DNA from: Streptomyces sp. WAC 04229
GTDB taxonomy: Bacteria > Actinomycetota > Actinomycetes > Streptomycetales > Streptomycetaceae
Assembly: GCF_003947455.1 (NCBI RefSeq)
Contig: NZ_QHJH01000007.1
Span: 1-64,000, forward strand
Reading direction: 5' to 3'
DNA length: 64,000 nucleotides
This document shows positions 34,935 to 44,457 of the stretch, piece after piece (positions within the stretch are counted from its first letter, which is position 1; every line of letters begins with the position of its first letter). Both the position numbers and the translations under genes were made by a program. The notes below the pieces were generated by a model, which saw only the letters and a program-made list of their open reading frames with translations, searched no databases and was not told the DNA's origin.

Positions 34935-36083
34935 ATGACCATCACCGCGCTCACCGAGGACCAGCAGGCCCTCGTCGAGACCACGCTCGACTTCGCCCAG
35001 GACCACCTCGCCCCGCACGCCCTGGACTGGGACCGCGACAAGCACTTCCCCGTCGACGTGCTGCGCAAGGCGGCCGGACTCGGCCTCGGCGGTGTCTACG
35101 TCCGCGAGGAGTCCGGCGGCAGCGGCCTCACCCGCTCCGACGGCGTCCTCGTCTTCGAGACCCTCGCCTCCGGCTGCCCGGCCATCGCCGGGTACCTCTC
35201 CATCCACAACATGGTCGCCTGGATGATCGACCGCTATGGTGACGACGCCCAGCGCGAACGGTGGCTGCCGCGCCTGTGCGCCATGGAGGATCTCGCCAGC
35301 TACTGCCTGACCGAGCCGGGCGCGGGCTCGGACGCGGCCGCCCTGACGACCCGTGCCGTCCGGGACGGCGACGGCTGGGTGCTCACCGGCGTGAAGCAGT
35401 TCATCTCCGGTGCGGGCGCGTCCCAGTCGTACGTCGTCATGGCCCGTACCGGCGGCGGGGGCCCCGACGGGGTGTCCGCGTTCGTCGTCGACAAGGATGA
35501 CGCGGGTGTCAGCTTCGGGCCGAACGAGCGGAAGATGGGCTGGAACGCCCAGCCCACCCGCCAGGTCGTCCTGGACGGCGTCCGCCTGCCCGCGGACCGG
35601 CTCCTCGGCCGCGAGGGCGAGGGCTTCCGCATCGCCATGAGCGGCCTCAACGGCGGCCGGCTCGGCATCGCCGCCTGTTCCCTGGGAGGCGCCCGCAGCG
35701 CGCTCGACCGGAGCCTGGCCCACCTCGCCGACCGCGAGGCGTTCGGGCAGCGGCTCCTGGACGCCCAGGCTCTGCGCTTCCGGCTCGCCGACATGGCGAC
35801 CGAGCTGGCCGCAGCGCGCGCCCTGGTGGCGCAGGCCGCGCATGCGCTCGACCGCGGCGACCCGCAGGCGCCGTACCTGTGCGCGATGGCGAAGCGGTTC
35901 GCCACCGACACCGGCTACTCCGTCGCCGACCGCGCACTCCAGCTCCACGGCGGCTACGGCTACCTCAGCGAGTACGGCATCGAGAAGATCGTCCGCGACC
36001 TGCGCGTCCACCAGATCCTGGAAGGAACCAACGAGATCATGCGCGTCATCGTGGCACGCGGCCTGACGGAGGCGTTCGCATGA
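34935..36083 (+). CDS. Acyl-CoA dehydrogenase, probably isobutyryl-CoA dehydrogenase
   Basis: A 382-residue complete acyl-CoA dehydrogenase, 6 bp after mmsA. The FAD/substrate loop Y-C-L-T-E-P-G-A-G-S-D-A, W-V-L-T-G-V-K-Q-F-I-S-G and the C-terminal Q-I-L-E-G-T-N-E-I-M-R are present; the Glu near residue 366 is the expected catalytic base. In this operon its substrate should be isobutyryl-CoA from valine, giving methacrylyl-CoA. The next gene overlaps its stop (ATGA). Confidence 0.9.
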   Translation: MTITALTEDQQALVETTLDFAQDHLAPHALDWDRDKHFPVDVLRKAAGLGLGGVYVREESGGSGLTRSDGVLVFETLASGCPAIAGYLSIHNMVAWMIDRYGDDAQRERWLPRLCAMEDLASYCLTEPGAGSDAAALTTRAVRDGDGWVLTGVKQFISGAGASQSYVVMARTGGGGPDGVSAFVVDKDDAGVSFGPNERKMGWNAQPTRQVVLDGVRLPADRLLGREGEGFRIAMSGLNGGRLGIAACSLGGARSALDRSLAHLADREAFGQRLLDAQALRFRLADMATELAAARALVAQAAHALDRGDPQAPYLCAMAKRFATDTGYSVADRALQLHGGYGYLSEYGIEKIVRDLRVHQILEGTNEIMRVIVARGLTEAFA

Positions 36084-37147
36084 GCGACGTCCTGTTCCGC
36101 ACGAGCGGCCGCGCCGCCCGCATCAGCCTCAACCGCCCGCGGGCTCTGAACTCCCTCACCCACGACATGGTGCTCCGCATCGACGCGAAGCTCAGCGAGT
36201 GGGAGCGTGATCCGGCCGTCGAGACCGTCGTCATCACCGGCGAGGGGGAGCGCGGCCTGTGCGCCGGCGGAGACATCCGCGCCATCCACGACGACGCCCG
36301 CGACGCCGACGGCCGGGCCTCCGCCGCCTTCTGGCGCGACGAGTACCGCCTCAACGCCCGCATCGCCCGCTACCCCAAGCCGTACGTCGCCGTCATGGAC
36401 GGCATCGTCATGGGCGGCGGGGTCGGCGTCTCCGCGCACGGCAGCGTCCGTGTCGTCACCGAGCGGTCCAGGATCGCCATGCCGGAGACCGGCATCGGCT
36501 TCGTCCCCGACGTCGGCGGAACCTATCTGCTCGCCCTGGCACCGGGAGAGCTGGGCACCCACCTCGCCCTGACGGGCGCGCCGGTCGGTGCCGCGGACGC
36601 CTTGCTGTGCGGGCTCGCCGACCAGTACATGCCCTCGGCCTCGCTCCAGTCCTTCGTGGACGACCTGGCGGAACTGCCGGTACGTGTGGCCCTCGGGCGT
36701 CATGTCCAGGAGCCGCCGCCGGGAGAACTCGCCGGCCGCCGGGACTGGATCGACGCCTGCTTCCGCGCCGACACTGTCGAGGAGATCGTCCAGCGGCTCC
36801 TCGCGCAGGGCGACCCGGCTGCCAAGGAGACCGCCGAGACCCTCCTCCTTAAGTCCCCGACCGCGCTCAAGGTCACCCTGGCGGCGCTGCGCCGCGCCCG
36901 TAGGCTCGGGCCGCTCGAGAGGGTCCTCGACCAGGAGTACCGCGTCTCCTGCGCCTGCCTGCGCAGCCCCGACCTGGTGGAGGGCATCCGCGCCCAGGTC
37001 ATCGACAAGGACCGCAGTCCCGCCTGGTCGCCGGCGACGCTCGTCGAGGTTACCGAGGCGGATGTCGAGCGCTTCTTCACGCACCTCGGCGAGCACGAAC
37101 TCGGCCTCGCCGCCACATCCGACACCACCGAGGAGGTGGCCTGGTGA
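36080..37147 (+). CDS. 3-Hydroxyisobutyryl-CoA hydrolase (crotonase fold)
   Basis: A 355-residue crotonase-family protein; the extra C-terminal 90 residues over simple enoyl-CoA hydratases are typical of HIBYL-CoA hydrolase. L-C-A-G-G-D-I-R-A forms the oxyanion hole, M-G-G-G-V-G-V-S is the helix that follows, and P-E-T-G-I-G-F-V-P-D-V-G-G carries the catalytic Glu and Asp. It releases free 3-hydroxyisobutyrate for MmsB. The start ATG overlaps the preceding stop and its own stop overlaps mmsB. Confidence 0.9.
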   Translation: MSDVLFRTSGRAARISLNRPRALNSLTHDMVLRIDAKLSEWERDPAVETVVITGEGERGLCAGGDIRAIHDDARDADGRASAAFWRDEYRLNARIARYPKPYVAVMDGIVMGGGVGVSAHGSVRVVTERSRIAMPETGIGFVPDVGGTYLLALAPGELGTHLALTGAPVGAADALLCGLADQYMPSASLQSFVDDLAELPVRVALGRHVQEPPPGELAGRRDWIDACFRADTVEEIVQRLLAQGDPAAKETAETLLLKSPTALKVTLAALRRARRLGPLERVLDQEYRVSCACLRSPDLVEGIRAQVIDKDRSPAWSPATLVEVTEADVERFFTHLGEHELGLAATSDTTEEVAW

Positions 37148-38040
37148 ACCGGACCGTCGCGTTCGTCGGACTCGGACACATGGGCGGCCCGATGGCCGCA
37201 AACCTGACGAAGGCCGGTCACCGGGTGCTCGGCCACGACCTGGTCCCCGCTGCCGTCGAGACGGCCGCCGAGGCCGGTGTGGAGCCCGCCGGTTCCCTGA
37301 CCGAGGCCGTATCCGTCGCCGATGTGGTCATCAGCATGCTGCCCGCCGGACGCCACGTCCTGGGCCTCTACGACGACATCCTCAACACCGCCCGCCCCGG
37401 CACCCTCTTCGTCGACTGCTCCACCATCGACGTCACCGACGCGCGCACGGCTCACGAACGCGCCCTCGCCGCAGGCATGCGCGCCCTGGACGCGCCCGTG
37501 TCCGGCGGCGTGGTCGGGGCCGAGGCCGCCACCCTGACCTTCATGGCCGGCGGAGGAGAGGACGAGTTCGCCGAAGCACGCCCCCTGCTGGAGGCCATGG
37601 GGAAGAAGGCCGTGCACTGCGGCGGGCCGGGAGCAGGGCAGGCCGCCAAGATCTGCAACAACATGATCCTCGGCGTGTCCATGATCGCCGTCAGTGAGGC
37701 GTTCGTCCTCGGCGAGAGCCTGGGCCTGTCCCACCAGGCACTTTACGACGTGGCCTCCACGGCATCCGGGCAGTGCTGGGCCCTCAGCGTCAACTGCCCC
37801 GTCCCCGGACCGGTGCCGACCAGTCCCGCCAACCGCGACTACCGGCCGGGCTTCGCCGCCTCCCTCATGGCCAAGGACCTGGGCCTGGCCGCCAACGCCG
37901 TCCGTCAGGGCGGCGTCCACGCCGAACTCGGGCTGCGCGCAGCCGAGCTGTACGCGGCCTTCGCCGAACGGGCCGGTGACTCCGAGGACTTCTCTGGCAT
38001 CGTACGAACCATCAGGGACGGGAGCCGGGAGACCGCATGA
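37144..38040 (+). CDS. mmsB: 3-Hydroxyisobutyrate dehydrogenase
   Basis: A 298-residue beta-hydroxyacid dehydrogenase. The NAD-binding start [15 protein letters not shown], the substrate motif [11 protein letters not shown], and the catalytic Lys region [11 protein letters not shown] match MmsB. It oxidises 3-hydroxyisobutyrate to methylmalonate semialdehyde, the MmsA substrate. GTG start overlaps the previous gene; stop overlaps the next (ATGA). Confidence 0.93.
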   Translation: MNRTVAFVGLGHMGGPMAANLTKAGHRVLGHDLVPAAVETAAEAGVEPAGSLTEAVSVADVVISMLPAGRHVLGLYDDILNTARPGTLFVDCSTIDVTDARTAHERALAAGMRALDAPVSGGVVGAEAATLTFMAGGGEDEFAEARPLLEAMGKKAVHCGGPGAGQAAKICNNMILGVSMIAVSEAFVLGESLGLSHQALYDVASTASGQCWALSVNCPVPGPVPTSPANRDYRPGFAASLMAKDLGLAANAVRQGGVHAELGLRAAELYAAFAERAGDSEDFSGIVRTIRDGSRETA

Positions 38041-38816
38041 CGACCGACTACGAAACCATCCTGGTCGAGCGCAAGGGCCGCACCGCCCTCCTCACGCTCA
38101 ACCGGCCGAAGGCCCTCAACGCCCTGAACCTCCAGGTGATGAACGAGGTCGTGGCAGCCACCGAGGCCCTCGACCGGGACCCGGACTGCGGCTGCATCGT
38201 CATCACCGGCTCGGCGAAGGCGTTCGCGGCCGGCGCCGACATCAAGGAGATGCAGCCCCAGGGGTACATGGACATGTACCTCACCGACTGGTTCGCCGCC
38301 TGGGACCGGCTCGGACAGCTGCGGACGCCGACGGTCGCGGCCGTGTCGGGCTACGCGCTCGGCGGCGGCTGCGAGCTGGCCATGCTGTGCGACATCCTGC
38401 TCGCAGCCGACGCCGCCGTCTTCGGCCAGCCCGAGATCAAACTCGGTGTGATCCCGGGCATCGGCGGCTCCCAGCGGCTGACCCGCGCCGTGGGCAAGGC
38501 CAAGGCCATGGAACTGTGCCTGACCGGACGCACCATGGACGCCGCCGAGGCAGAGAGGGCCGGGCTGGTCTCACGCGTCGTGCCGGCCGACGATCTGCTC
38601 GGGGAGGCGCTGGCGGTCGCCGAGACGGTGGCCGCCATGTCGCTGCCGGTGGCGATGATGGCGAAGGAGGCCGTCGGCCGTGCCTTCGAGACCACGCTCA
38701 CCGAGGGCGTTCGCTTCGAACGGCGCCTCTTCCACGCGGTGTTCGCCACCGCCGACCAGAAGGAGGGCATGGCCGCCTTCGCCGACAAGCGCTCACCCGT
38801 CTTCCGGCACCGCTGA
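38037..38816 (+). CDS. Enoyl-CoA hydratase
   Basis: A 259-residue crotonase. [10 protein letters not shown] supplies the oxyanion hole, and the two catalytic Glu are in A-L-G-G-G-C-E-L-A and F-G-Q-P-E-I-K-L-G. In this operon it probably hydrates methacrylyl-CoA to 3-hydroxyisobutyryl-CoA, completing the path from isobutyryl-CoA to propionyl-CoA. It is the last gene; a strong terminator follows after 10 bp. Confidence 0.93.
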   Translation: MTTDYETILVERKGRTALLTLNRPKALNALNLQVMNEVVAATEALDRDPDCGCIVITGSAKAFAAGADIKEMQPQGYMDMYLTDWFAAWDRLGQLRTPTVAAVSGYALGGGCELAMLCDILLAADAAVFGQPEIKLGVIPGIGGSQRLTRAVGKAKAMELCLTGRTMDAAEAERAGLVSRVVPADDLLGEALAVAETVAAMSLPVAMMAKEAVGRAFETTLTEGVRFERRLFHAVFATADQKEGMAAFADKRSPVFRHR

Positions 38817-38826
38817 CCGAGGCGGG

Positions 38827-38865
38827 ACGCGAGGGGCCCCGGAACTGATCCGGGGTCCCTCGCGT
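38827..38865 (+). terminator. Terminator of the valine operon
   Basis: A 17-bp stem, ACGCGAGGGGCCCCGGA at 38827-38843 with 38849-38865, with one mismatch and a 5-nt loop. Confidence 0.85.
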
Positions 38866-38902
38866 TCGACGGTGTGACCACCAACGGGGAACGGAGGGCG
38901 TG

Positions 38903-39199
38903 ATGCCCCGACGTCCACAGCCGTCACGCATCACCCTGGGAGGAGCGGAAGCGGTCGCCCTTCCCGTGGCGGAGTACGAGCAGCTCCTCGCCAGCCGAAG
39001 GCAGATGGGCGGTCAGAGCGCCCGTATCCGGGCTTTGAGCGAGCAGCTGCGCAGGACCGAGCAGCTGTTGAACGACCTGGAGGAACTGGTCACGGACCCG
39101 GCCTCCGTCCCCGGCACGGCGGCTGCGGAGGACGAGGCCGCCCGCCTGCGCCGAGCCGTCGCCGAGCTGGTGCGCCGTCACCGCGGGACGTCGCCCTGA
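38903..39199 (+). CDS. Small coiled-coil protein, paralog of the gene at 49853-50179
   Basis: A 98-residue protein; ATG at 38903 follows GGAGG with a 5-nt gap (the adjacent GTG is too close). The N-terminal part, A-L-P-V-A-E-Y-E-Q-L-L-A-S-R-R-Q-M-G, reads like the hydrophobic/acidic pattern of Phd-type antitoxins; after it comes a Leu/Glu/Arg-rich coiled coil. The family is unknown to me. The same pattern, (A-L/M-P)-x4-(Y/F)-E-x-L-x-A-x-R-R-Q-x-G-x-Q, recurs at 49853-50179. It is convergent with the RamB-type regulator, 13 bp away. Confidence 0.6.
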   Translation: MPRRPQPSRITLGGAEAVALPVAEYEQLLASRRQMGGQSARIRALSEQLRRTEQLLNDLEELVTDPASVPGTAAAEDEAARLRRAVAELVRRHRGTSP

Positions 39200-39212
39200 G
39201 GTCCCGGCGTCC

Positions 39213-40655
39213 TCACGGCAGCGTGCTCTCCACCGGATACGGCACATAGGTCCGCCGGCCCGGATCGACGGCCAGCCGCCCGCCCGCCGGTGGCCGTGCA
39301 CGCTGGGCGCAGTCACGGCGTTCGCAGATCCGGCAGCCGAGACCGATCGGGGTGGCGGCGCGCGGGTCGTCGAGCGCGATGCCCTCGGCGTAGACGAGGC
39401 GGTGGGCGTGGCGCAGTTCGCAGCCGAGCGCGACCGCGAACTCGGCGCGCGGCGCGTGGTGGCCGAAGCCTCCTCGGACGATGGTGCGGGCGACCCAGAA
39501 GTACCGCTTGCCGTCGGGCATCTCGGCCACCTGGGTGAGGATCCTGCCGGGCGAGGAGAACGCCCCGTACACGGTCCACAGCGGGCAGGTGCCGCCGAGC
39601 CGGGAGAAGTGGAAGTCCGTCGCGGACTGCCGCTTGGAGATGTTGCCTGCCCGGTCGACGCGCAGGAAGGCGAAGGGCACGCCGCGACGCCCCGTGCGCT
39701 GGAGGGTGCTCAGGCGGTGGCAGACCGTCTCGAAGCCAACTCCGAACCGGGCGGACAGCAGCTCGATGTCGTAGCGCACCTCCTCGGCCACGGTATGGAA
39801 GGCGCCGTACGGCATGAGCAGCGCTCCGGCGAAGTAGTTGGCCAGCCCGATCCGGGCCAGCGCCGCCGACTCCAGCGAGGTCAGCCCGGTGGCCCCCGCG
39901 ACCAGCTGATCGAGGAGCGGCCCGTGCTCCAGCAGGGCGAGCTGCGTGGCGAGCTGGAAGGCTCGCTGGCCGTCGCTGAGCCAGGGGGACAGGAACAGCA
40001 GCCCGGTCTCGGGAGCGAAGCGCCGCGCGTCACCGGCCCGCCCCGGTGCGGCCTGGACGACGCGGACCCGGTGGCGCTCGGCCAGCAGCGCCGTGAGCGG
40101 GTCGGCCGCCTTGCCCGGACGCAGGCCGAGTGCCTCGGCAGTCCGCTCGGCCTCGGTGTCTAGGGGCTCGAAGTGGTTGTGGTGGGCGTAGAAGAAGTCC
40201 CGCACCTCGTCGTGCGGCTCGGCGGCAGGCAGCAGCACGTCCGTGCTTCCTGGAGCTCCGAGGGCGGCGGCCTGCTCGACCGTGTCGCGGTAGCGTCGAT
40301 GCAGGGCGACCAGGGCCCGTGCCACGTCGGGATGGTCGCGCACGGCCTCGGCGATCTCTTCGGGCGCGAGCGGCGGCACCCCGCACGCCTCGTCGGCCAC
40401 CGCGGCCCGCAGGTCGGTGGCGAGCCGGTCCTCGTCGGCGTCGGAGAAGAACTCCGCGTCGACCCCGAAGACCTCCGCGATCCGCAGCAGGACGGAGGCG
40501 GTGAGCGGGCGCTGGCTCTGCTCGATCTGGTTGGCGTAGCTGGTGGAGATGGACAGGGCACGGGCCATGTCGACCTGGTTCATGCCGTGCTCACGGCGCA
40601 GCCGGCGCAGCTTCGCGTGGGCGTAGACCTTGCGGTCGGCCGCTTCTCGAGGCAT
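39213..40655 (-). CDS. ramB: RamB-type short-chain acyl-CoA-responsive regulator
   Basis: A 480-residue regulator; ATG at 40655 follows AAGGAGG. Residues about 10-70 are an XRE helix-turn-helix (M-N-Q-V-D-M-A-R-A-L-S-I-S-T-S-Y-A-N-Q-I-E). Residues about 150-330 are an IrrE/DUF955-like domain in which the zinc-protease HExxH motif is lost. The C-terminal short-chain fatty-acyl regulator domain carries a CxxC...C pattern (L-G-C-R-I-C-E-R-R-D-C). RamB/ScfR proteins respond to acyl-CoA and control the glyoxylate and methylcitrate pathways. It is divergent from prpD, and the shared region holds an array of TTCGCAG boxes, so it very likely controls prpDBC and itself. Confidence 0.9.
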   Translation of the reverse strand: MPREAADRKVYAHAKLRRLRREHGMNQVDMARALSISTSYANQIEQSQRPLTASVLLRIAEVFGVDAEFFSDADEDRLATDLRAAVADEACGVPPLAPEEIAEAVRDHPDVARALVALHRRYRDTVEQAAALGAPGSTDVLLPAAEPHDEVRDFFYAHHNHFEPLDTEAERTAEALGLRPGKAADPLTALLAERHRVRVVQAAPGRAGDARRFAPETGLLFLSPWLSDGQRAFQLATQLALLEHGPLLDQLVAGATGLTSLESAALARIGLANYFAGALLMPYGAFHTVAEEVRYDIELLSARFGVGFETVCHRLSTLQRTGRRGVPFAFLRVDRAGNISKRQSATDFHFSRLGGTCPLWTVYGAFSSPGRILTQVAEMPDGKRYFWVARTIVRGGFGHHAPRAEFAVALGCELRHAHRLVYAEGIALDDPRAATPIGLGCRICERRDCAQRARPPAGGRLAVDPGRRTYVPYPVESTLP

Positions 40656-40707
40656 GGCGCACCTCCTTGTCGCAGGCCGGGAAGGGGGACATTCCAGCAG
40701 GGGCTTC

Positions 40708-40754
40708 TTGCGAACATAGCATTCGCCGTCTTCGCAGAATTCGCAGATTCGCAG
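40708..40754. promoter_or_regulatory. RamB-like box array between ramB and prpD
   Basis: TTGCGAA at 40708-40714 and four phased relatives, TTCGCCG at 40722 and TTCGCAG at 40731, 40740 and 40748 (steps of 9, 9 and 8 bp). TTGCGAA-type boxes recur in the aceA/second ramB intergenic region. RamB sites known from Corynebacterium are of the TTTGCAAA type, so the match is suggestive. Confidence 0.6.
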
Positions 40755-40866
40755 CCCCGGTATGGAGGGATTCCGCAGATTGGAGAGGTGGCCGGGTCCC
40801 CTCGGAGCGGGCACTGTCGATCACGTCAGCACCGACCAGGACCGTCCGCACACCTTGAGGAGTCCC

Positions 40867-42375
40867 GTGATCGAGCACCACGTCCGAGTCCACCCCAGCG
40901 CCGACCGGCTTCCGCGCGAGGAGCAGCTCGCCTGGAAGCTGGCTGCCGTGGCCACCGGCACCGAGGACCTGGACACCGACAGCGCCGCCATGGCGGTCAA
41001 CCGGGTGATCGACAACGCCTCGGTGGCCGTCGCGTCCCTGCTGCGCCGCCCGGTCGCCGTCGCCCGCGCCCAGGCTACCGCCCACCGCGCCACCATCCCC
41101 GGCGCCTCCGTCTTCGGTAGCCGCGCCAAGGTCTCCCCGGAGTGGGCCGCCTGGGCGAACGGCACCGCGGTGCGCGAGCTGGACTTCCACGACACCTACC
41201 TGGCCGCCGACTACTCCCACCCCGGTGACAACATCCCGCCCCTGCTCGCGGTGGCCCAGCACACCGGCCGCCCCGGCGCCGACCTGCTGCGCGGAGTGAT
41301 CGCCGCGTACGAGCTCCACGTCGCCCTGGTCAAGGGCATCTGCCTGCACGAGCACCGCGTCGACCACGTGGCCCACCTCAGCGCCGCCACCGCGGGCGGC
41401 CTGGGAGCGATGCTGCGGCTGCCCACCGAGACCGTGTACCAGGCGATCCAGCAGGCCGTGCACACCACCACCGCCACCCGGCAGTCCCGCAAGGGCGAGA
41501 TCTCCAGCTGGAAGGCGTACGCCCCCGCCTTCGCAGGCAAGGCCGCCATCGAGGCCGTCGACCGGGCGATGCGGGGCGAGACGTCCCCGTCGCCGATCTA
41601 CGAGGGCGAGGACGGGTTCCTGGCCTGGATGCTGAACGGTCCGGAGTCGGACTACACAGTCCTGCTGCCCGAGCCCGGGGAGGCGCGTCGCGCCATCCTC
41701 GACACCTACACCAAGGAGCACTCCGCCGAGTACCAGGCGCAGGCGATCATCGATCTCGCCCGGCGGCTGCGGGAGAAGGCCGGCCCGCTGCGGAACGTGC
41801 GCTCGATCGTCCTGCACACCAGCCACCACACCCACCACGTGATCGGCTCGGGTGCGAACGATCCGCAGAAGTACGACCCCTTGGCCAGCCGGGAGACGCT
41901 CGACCACTCGGTGCCGTACATCTTCGCTGTCGCGCTGGAGGACGGTATCTGGCACCACGAGCGCTCCTACGCCCCCGAGCGCGCGCGGCGCCCGGAGACC
42001 GTCGAGCTGTGGCGGAAGATCACGACGGTCGAGGACCCGGAGTGGACCAGCCGCTATCACGACCCCGACCCGGACCGCCGTGCCTTCGGCGGGCGCGCGG
42101 TGATCACCCTCGACGACGGTTCGGTGATCGAGGACGAACTCGCTGTCGCCGACGCCCACCCGGCCGGCGCCCGGCCCTTCGACCGCACCGGCTACGTCGG
42201 CAAGTTCCGCACCCTCGCCGAGGGCGTCGTCACCGAGTCCGCGCAGAAGGCGTTCCTGGACACCGCCGCCCGCCTCGCGGAGCTGTCGGCGGCCGATCTG
42301 GACGGCCTCTTCCCGGCCGTCGACGCCGACGCCGTCGCCGCGTACGACGCGAGCCTGCCGAAGGGACTGTTCTGA
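40867..42375 (+). CDS. prpD: 2-Methylcitrate dehydratase (MmgE/PrpD family)
   Basis: A 502-residue MmgE/PrpD protein; GTG at 40867 after GAGGAG. Typical segments: [27 protein letters not shown], and [12 protein letters not shown]. It dehydrates 2-methylcitrate in propionate breakdown. With prpB and prpC it gives a complete cobalamin-independent route for propionyl-CoA, an alternative to methylmalonyl-CoA mutase. The stop overlaps the prpB start (TGATG). Confidence 0.92.
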   Translation: MIEHHVRVHPSADRLPREEQLAWKLAAVATGTEDLDTDSAAMAVNRVIDNASVAVASLLRRPVAVARAQATAHRATIPGASVFGSRAKVSPEWAAWANGTAVRELDFHDTYLAADYSHPGDNIPPLLAVAQHTGRPGADLLRGVIAAYELHVALVKGICLHEHRVDHVAHLSAATAGGLGAMLRLPTETVYQAIQQAVHTTTATRQSRKGEISSWKAYAPAFAGKAAIEAVDRAMRGETSPSPIYEGEDGFLAWMLNGPESDYTVLLPEPGEARRAILDTYTKEHSAEYQAQAIIDLARRLREKAGPLRNVRSIVLHTSHHTHHVIGSGANDPQKYDPLASRETLDHSVPYIFAVALEDGIWHHERSYAPERARRPETVELWRKITTVEDPEWTSRYHDPDPDRRAFGGRAVITLDDGSVIEDELAVADAHPAGARPFDRTGYVGKFRTLAEGVVTESAQKAFLDTAARLAELSAADLDGLFPAVDADAVAAYDASLPKGLF

Positions 42376-43283
42376 TGGCGCTGCACACCCGGACCACACC
42401 CGCCGAGCGCCGCCGGACCTTCCGCGAGCAACTGGCCTCGGGCCGGCTGCTGCGTATGCCGGGCGCCATCAATCCGCTGTCCGCCCGCCTGATCCAGGAC
42501 ACCGGCTTCGACGCCGTCTACCTGTCCGGCGCGGTGCTGGCCGCCGACCTAGGTCTGCCCGACATCGGCCTGACCACCTCCACCGAGATCGCGGCCCGTG
42601 CCCAGCAGACGACCCGCGTCACCGACCTGCCCGTCCTCATCGACGCCGACACCGGCTTCGGCGAACCCATGAACGCCGCCCGCACCGTCCAGCTCCTGGA
42701 GGACGCCGGCCTGGCCGGGCTGCACCTGGAGGACCAGGTCAACCCCAAGCGCTGCGGCCACCTGGACGGCAAGACGATCACGCCCCGGGAGGAGATGGTC
42801 CGCCGGATCCGGGGCGCCGTCGACGCCCGCCGGGACCCGGACTTCCTGCTGATGGCCCGCACCGACGCCCGCTCGGTCGAGGGTCTGGACGCCGCGATCG
42901 ACCGGGCCAGGGCGTACGTCGACGCCGGCGCGGACGCGATCTTCCCCGAAGCCTTGGCGGACGTCGCCGAGTACGAGGCGTTCCGCAAGGCGGTCGACGT
43001 GCCGCTGCTCGCCAACCTCACCGAGTTCGGCAAGACGCCTCTCCTCGACACGTCCACCCTGGAGAGCCTCGGCTACAACATCGCCCTGTATCCCGTCACC
43101 CTGCTGCGCCTCGCGATGGGCGCGGTCGAGGACGGGCTGCGCACCATCGCCGCAGAGGGCACCCAGGAGTCCCTGCTGCCGCGCATGCAGACCCGCTCCC
43201 GTCTGTACGAACTCCTTGGCTACGAGGAGTACTCGGCCTTCGACTCGGCCGTCTTCGACTTCACCCTCCCGCCGGGCAACTGA
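42375..43283 (+). CDS. prpB: Methylisocitrate lyase
   Basis: A 302-residue PEP-mutase/isocitrate-lyase-superfamily enzyme. D-A-D-T-G-F-G-E forms the Mg site, and the catalytic Cys lies in K-R-C-G-H-L-D-G-K; KRCGH distinguishes methylisocitrate lyase from KKCGH of isocitrate lyase (compare aceA at 55725-57014). It cleaves 2-methylisocitrate to pyruvate and succinate. Confidence 0.93.
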   Translation: MALHTRTTPAERRRTFREQLASGRLLRMPGAINPLSARLIQDTGFDAVYLSGAVLAADLGLPDIGLTTSTEIAARAQQTTRVTDLPVLIDADTGFGEPMNAARTVQLLEDAGLAGLHLEDQVNPKRCGHLDGKTITPREEMVRRIRGAVDARRDPDFLLMARTDARSVEGLDAAIDRARAYVDAGADAIFPEALADVAEYEAFRKAVDVPLLANLTEFGKTPLLDTSTLESLGYNIALYPVTLLRLAMGAVEDGLRTIAAEGTQESLLPRMQTRSRLYELLGYEEYSAFDSAVFDFTLPPGN

Positions 43284-43314
43284 CCCGGCACCTGACCCAC
43301 GAAGGCAGGCACCC

Positions 43315-44451
43315 ATGACCACCACCGCGCCCGGGATCCACCGCGGTCTCGCCGGTGTCGTCGTCGACACCACCGAGATCTCCACGGTCATCCAGGACAC
43401 CAACTCCCTCACCTACCGCGGCTATCCCGTCCAGGACCTCGCGGCCCGCCGCTCCTTCGAGGAAGTCGCCCACCTGCTCTGGTACGGCGAACTCCCCGAC
43501 CAGGGGCAGCTCCGCGATTTCCAGGCCCGTGAACGCGCCCTGCGTCCCCTCGACCGCACCACACTGGAACTGCTCGCCCGGCTGCCCGAGACGTGCCACC
43601 CCATGGACGTCCTGCGCACCGCCGTCAGCTTCTTCGGCGCGGAGGACCCCACCGAGGACGACGGCAGCCTCGCCGCCAACCGCGCCAAGTCCCTCACCCT
43701 GCTCGCGAAGCTGCCCACGGTCGTGGCCGCCGACCAGCGGCGCCGCCGGGGCTTCGCCCCGATCCCGCCCGACCCGTCCCTCGGGTACGCCGAGAACTTC
43801 TTCCACATGTGCTTCGGCAGCGTGCCCGACCCGGACGTGGTCCGCTGCTTCGAGATCTCCCTGACCTTGTACGCCGAACACAGCTTCAACGCCTCGACGT
43901 TCACCGCCCGCGTCGTCACCTCCACCCTCTCGGATCTCTACAGCGCGGTCACCGCCGCGATCGGCGCCCTCAAGGGACCGCTGCACGGCGGTGCCAACGA
44001 GGCCGTGATGCACATGCTGCTGGAGATCGGCGATCCGCAGCGGGCCGAGACGTGGCTGGACGAGGCGCTGGCGACCAAGCGGAAGATCATGGGGTTTGGC
44101 CACCGTGTCTACAAGCACGGCGACTCCCGCGTCCCGGTCATGCAGGACGCCCTGGACCGGCTGGTCGCCCGCGCCGCCGACCCCGAGGTGACCCGGCTCG
44201 CCACCCTCCACGCCGCCCTGCGGCACGCCATGGTCGACCGCAAGGGCATCCACCCGAACCTGGACTACCCGGCCGGCCTCGCCTACCACCTCATGGGCTT
44301 CGACATCCCGGTCTTCACGCCGATCTTCGTGATGAGCCGCATCACCGGCTGGACGGCGCACATCACCGAGCAGCTCGCCCACAACGCGCTGATCCGCCCG
44401 CTGGCCTCGTACGACGGCCCGGGCCAGCGGGCGGTGCCGGGCGCGGCGTGA
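43315..44451 (+). CDS. prpC: 2-Methylcitrate synthase / citrate synthase family
   Basis: A 378-residue citrate-synthase-fold protein. Catalytic residues are in L-H-G-G-A-N-E (His), G-F-G-H-R-V-Y-K (His), and the D-Y-P-A-G-L-A-Y-H-L-M-G segment (Asp). Its length and place behind prpD and prpB identify 2-methylcitrate synthase, which condenses propionyl-CoA with oxaloacetate. It is convergent with thiI, leaving 6 bp. Confidence 0.92.
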   Translation: MTTTAPGIHRGLAGVVVDTTEISTVIQDTNSLTYRGYPVQDLAARRSFEEVAHLLWYGELPDQGQLRDFQARERALRPLDRTTLELLARLPETCHPMDVLRTAVSFFGAEDPTEDDGSLAANRAKSLTLLAKLPTVVAADQRRRRGFAPIPPDPSLGYAENFFHMCFGSVPDPDVVRCFEISLTLYAEHSFNASTFTARVVTSTLSDLYSAVTAAIGALKGPLHGGANEAVMHMLLEIGDPQRAETWLDEALATKRKIMGFGHRVYKHGDSRVPVMQDALDRLVARAADPEVTRLATLHAALRHAMVDRKGIHPNLDYPAGLAYHLMGFDIPVFTPIFVMSRITGWTAHITEQLAHNALIRPLASYDGPGQRAVPGAA

Positions 44452-44457
44452 ACACCG

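Noticed and set aside
42375-43283. Second isocitrate lyase
   Set aside because: The active-site motif is KRCGH and the operon holds prpD and prpC, so methylisocitrate lyase fits better; the true isocitrate lyase with KKCGH is at 55725-57014.
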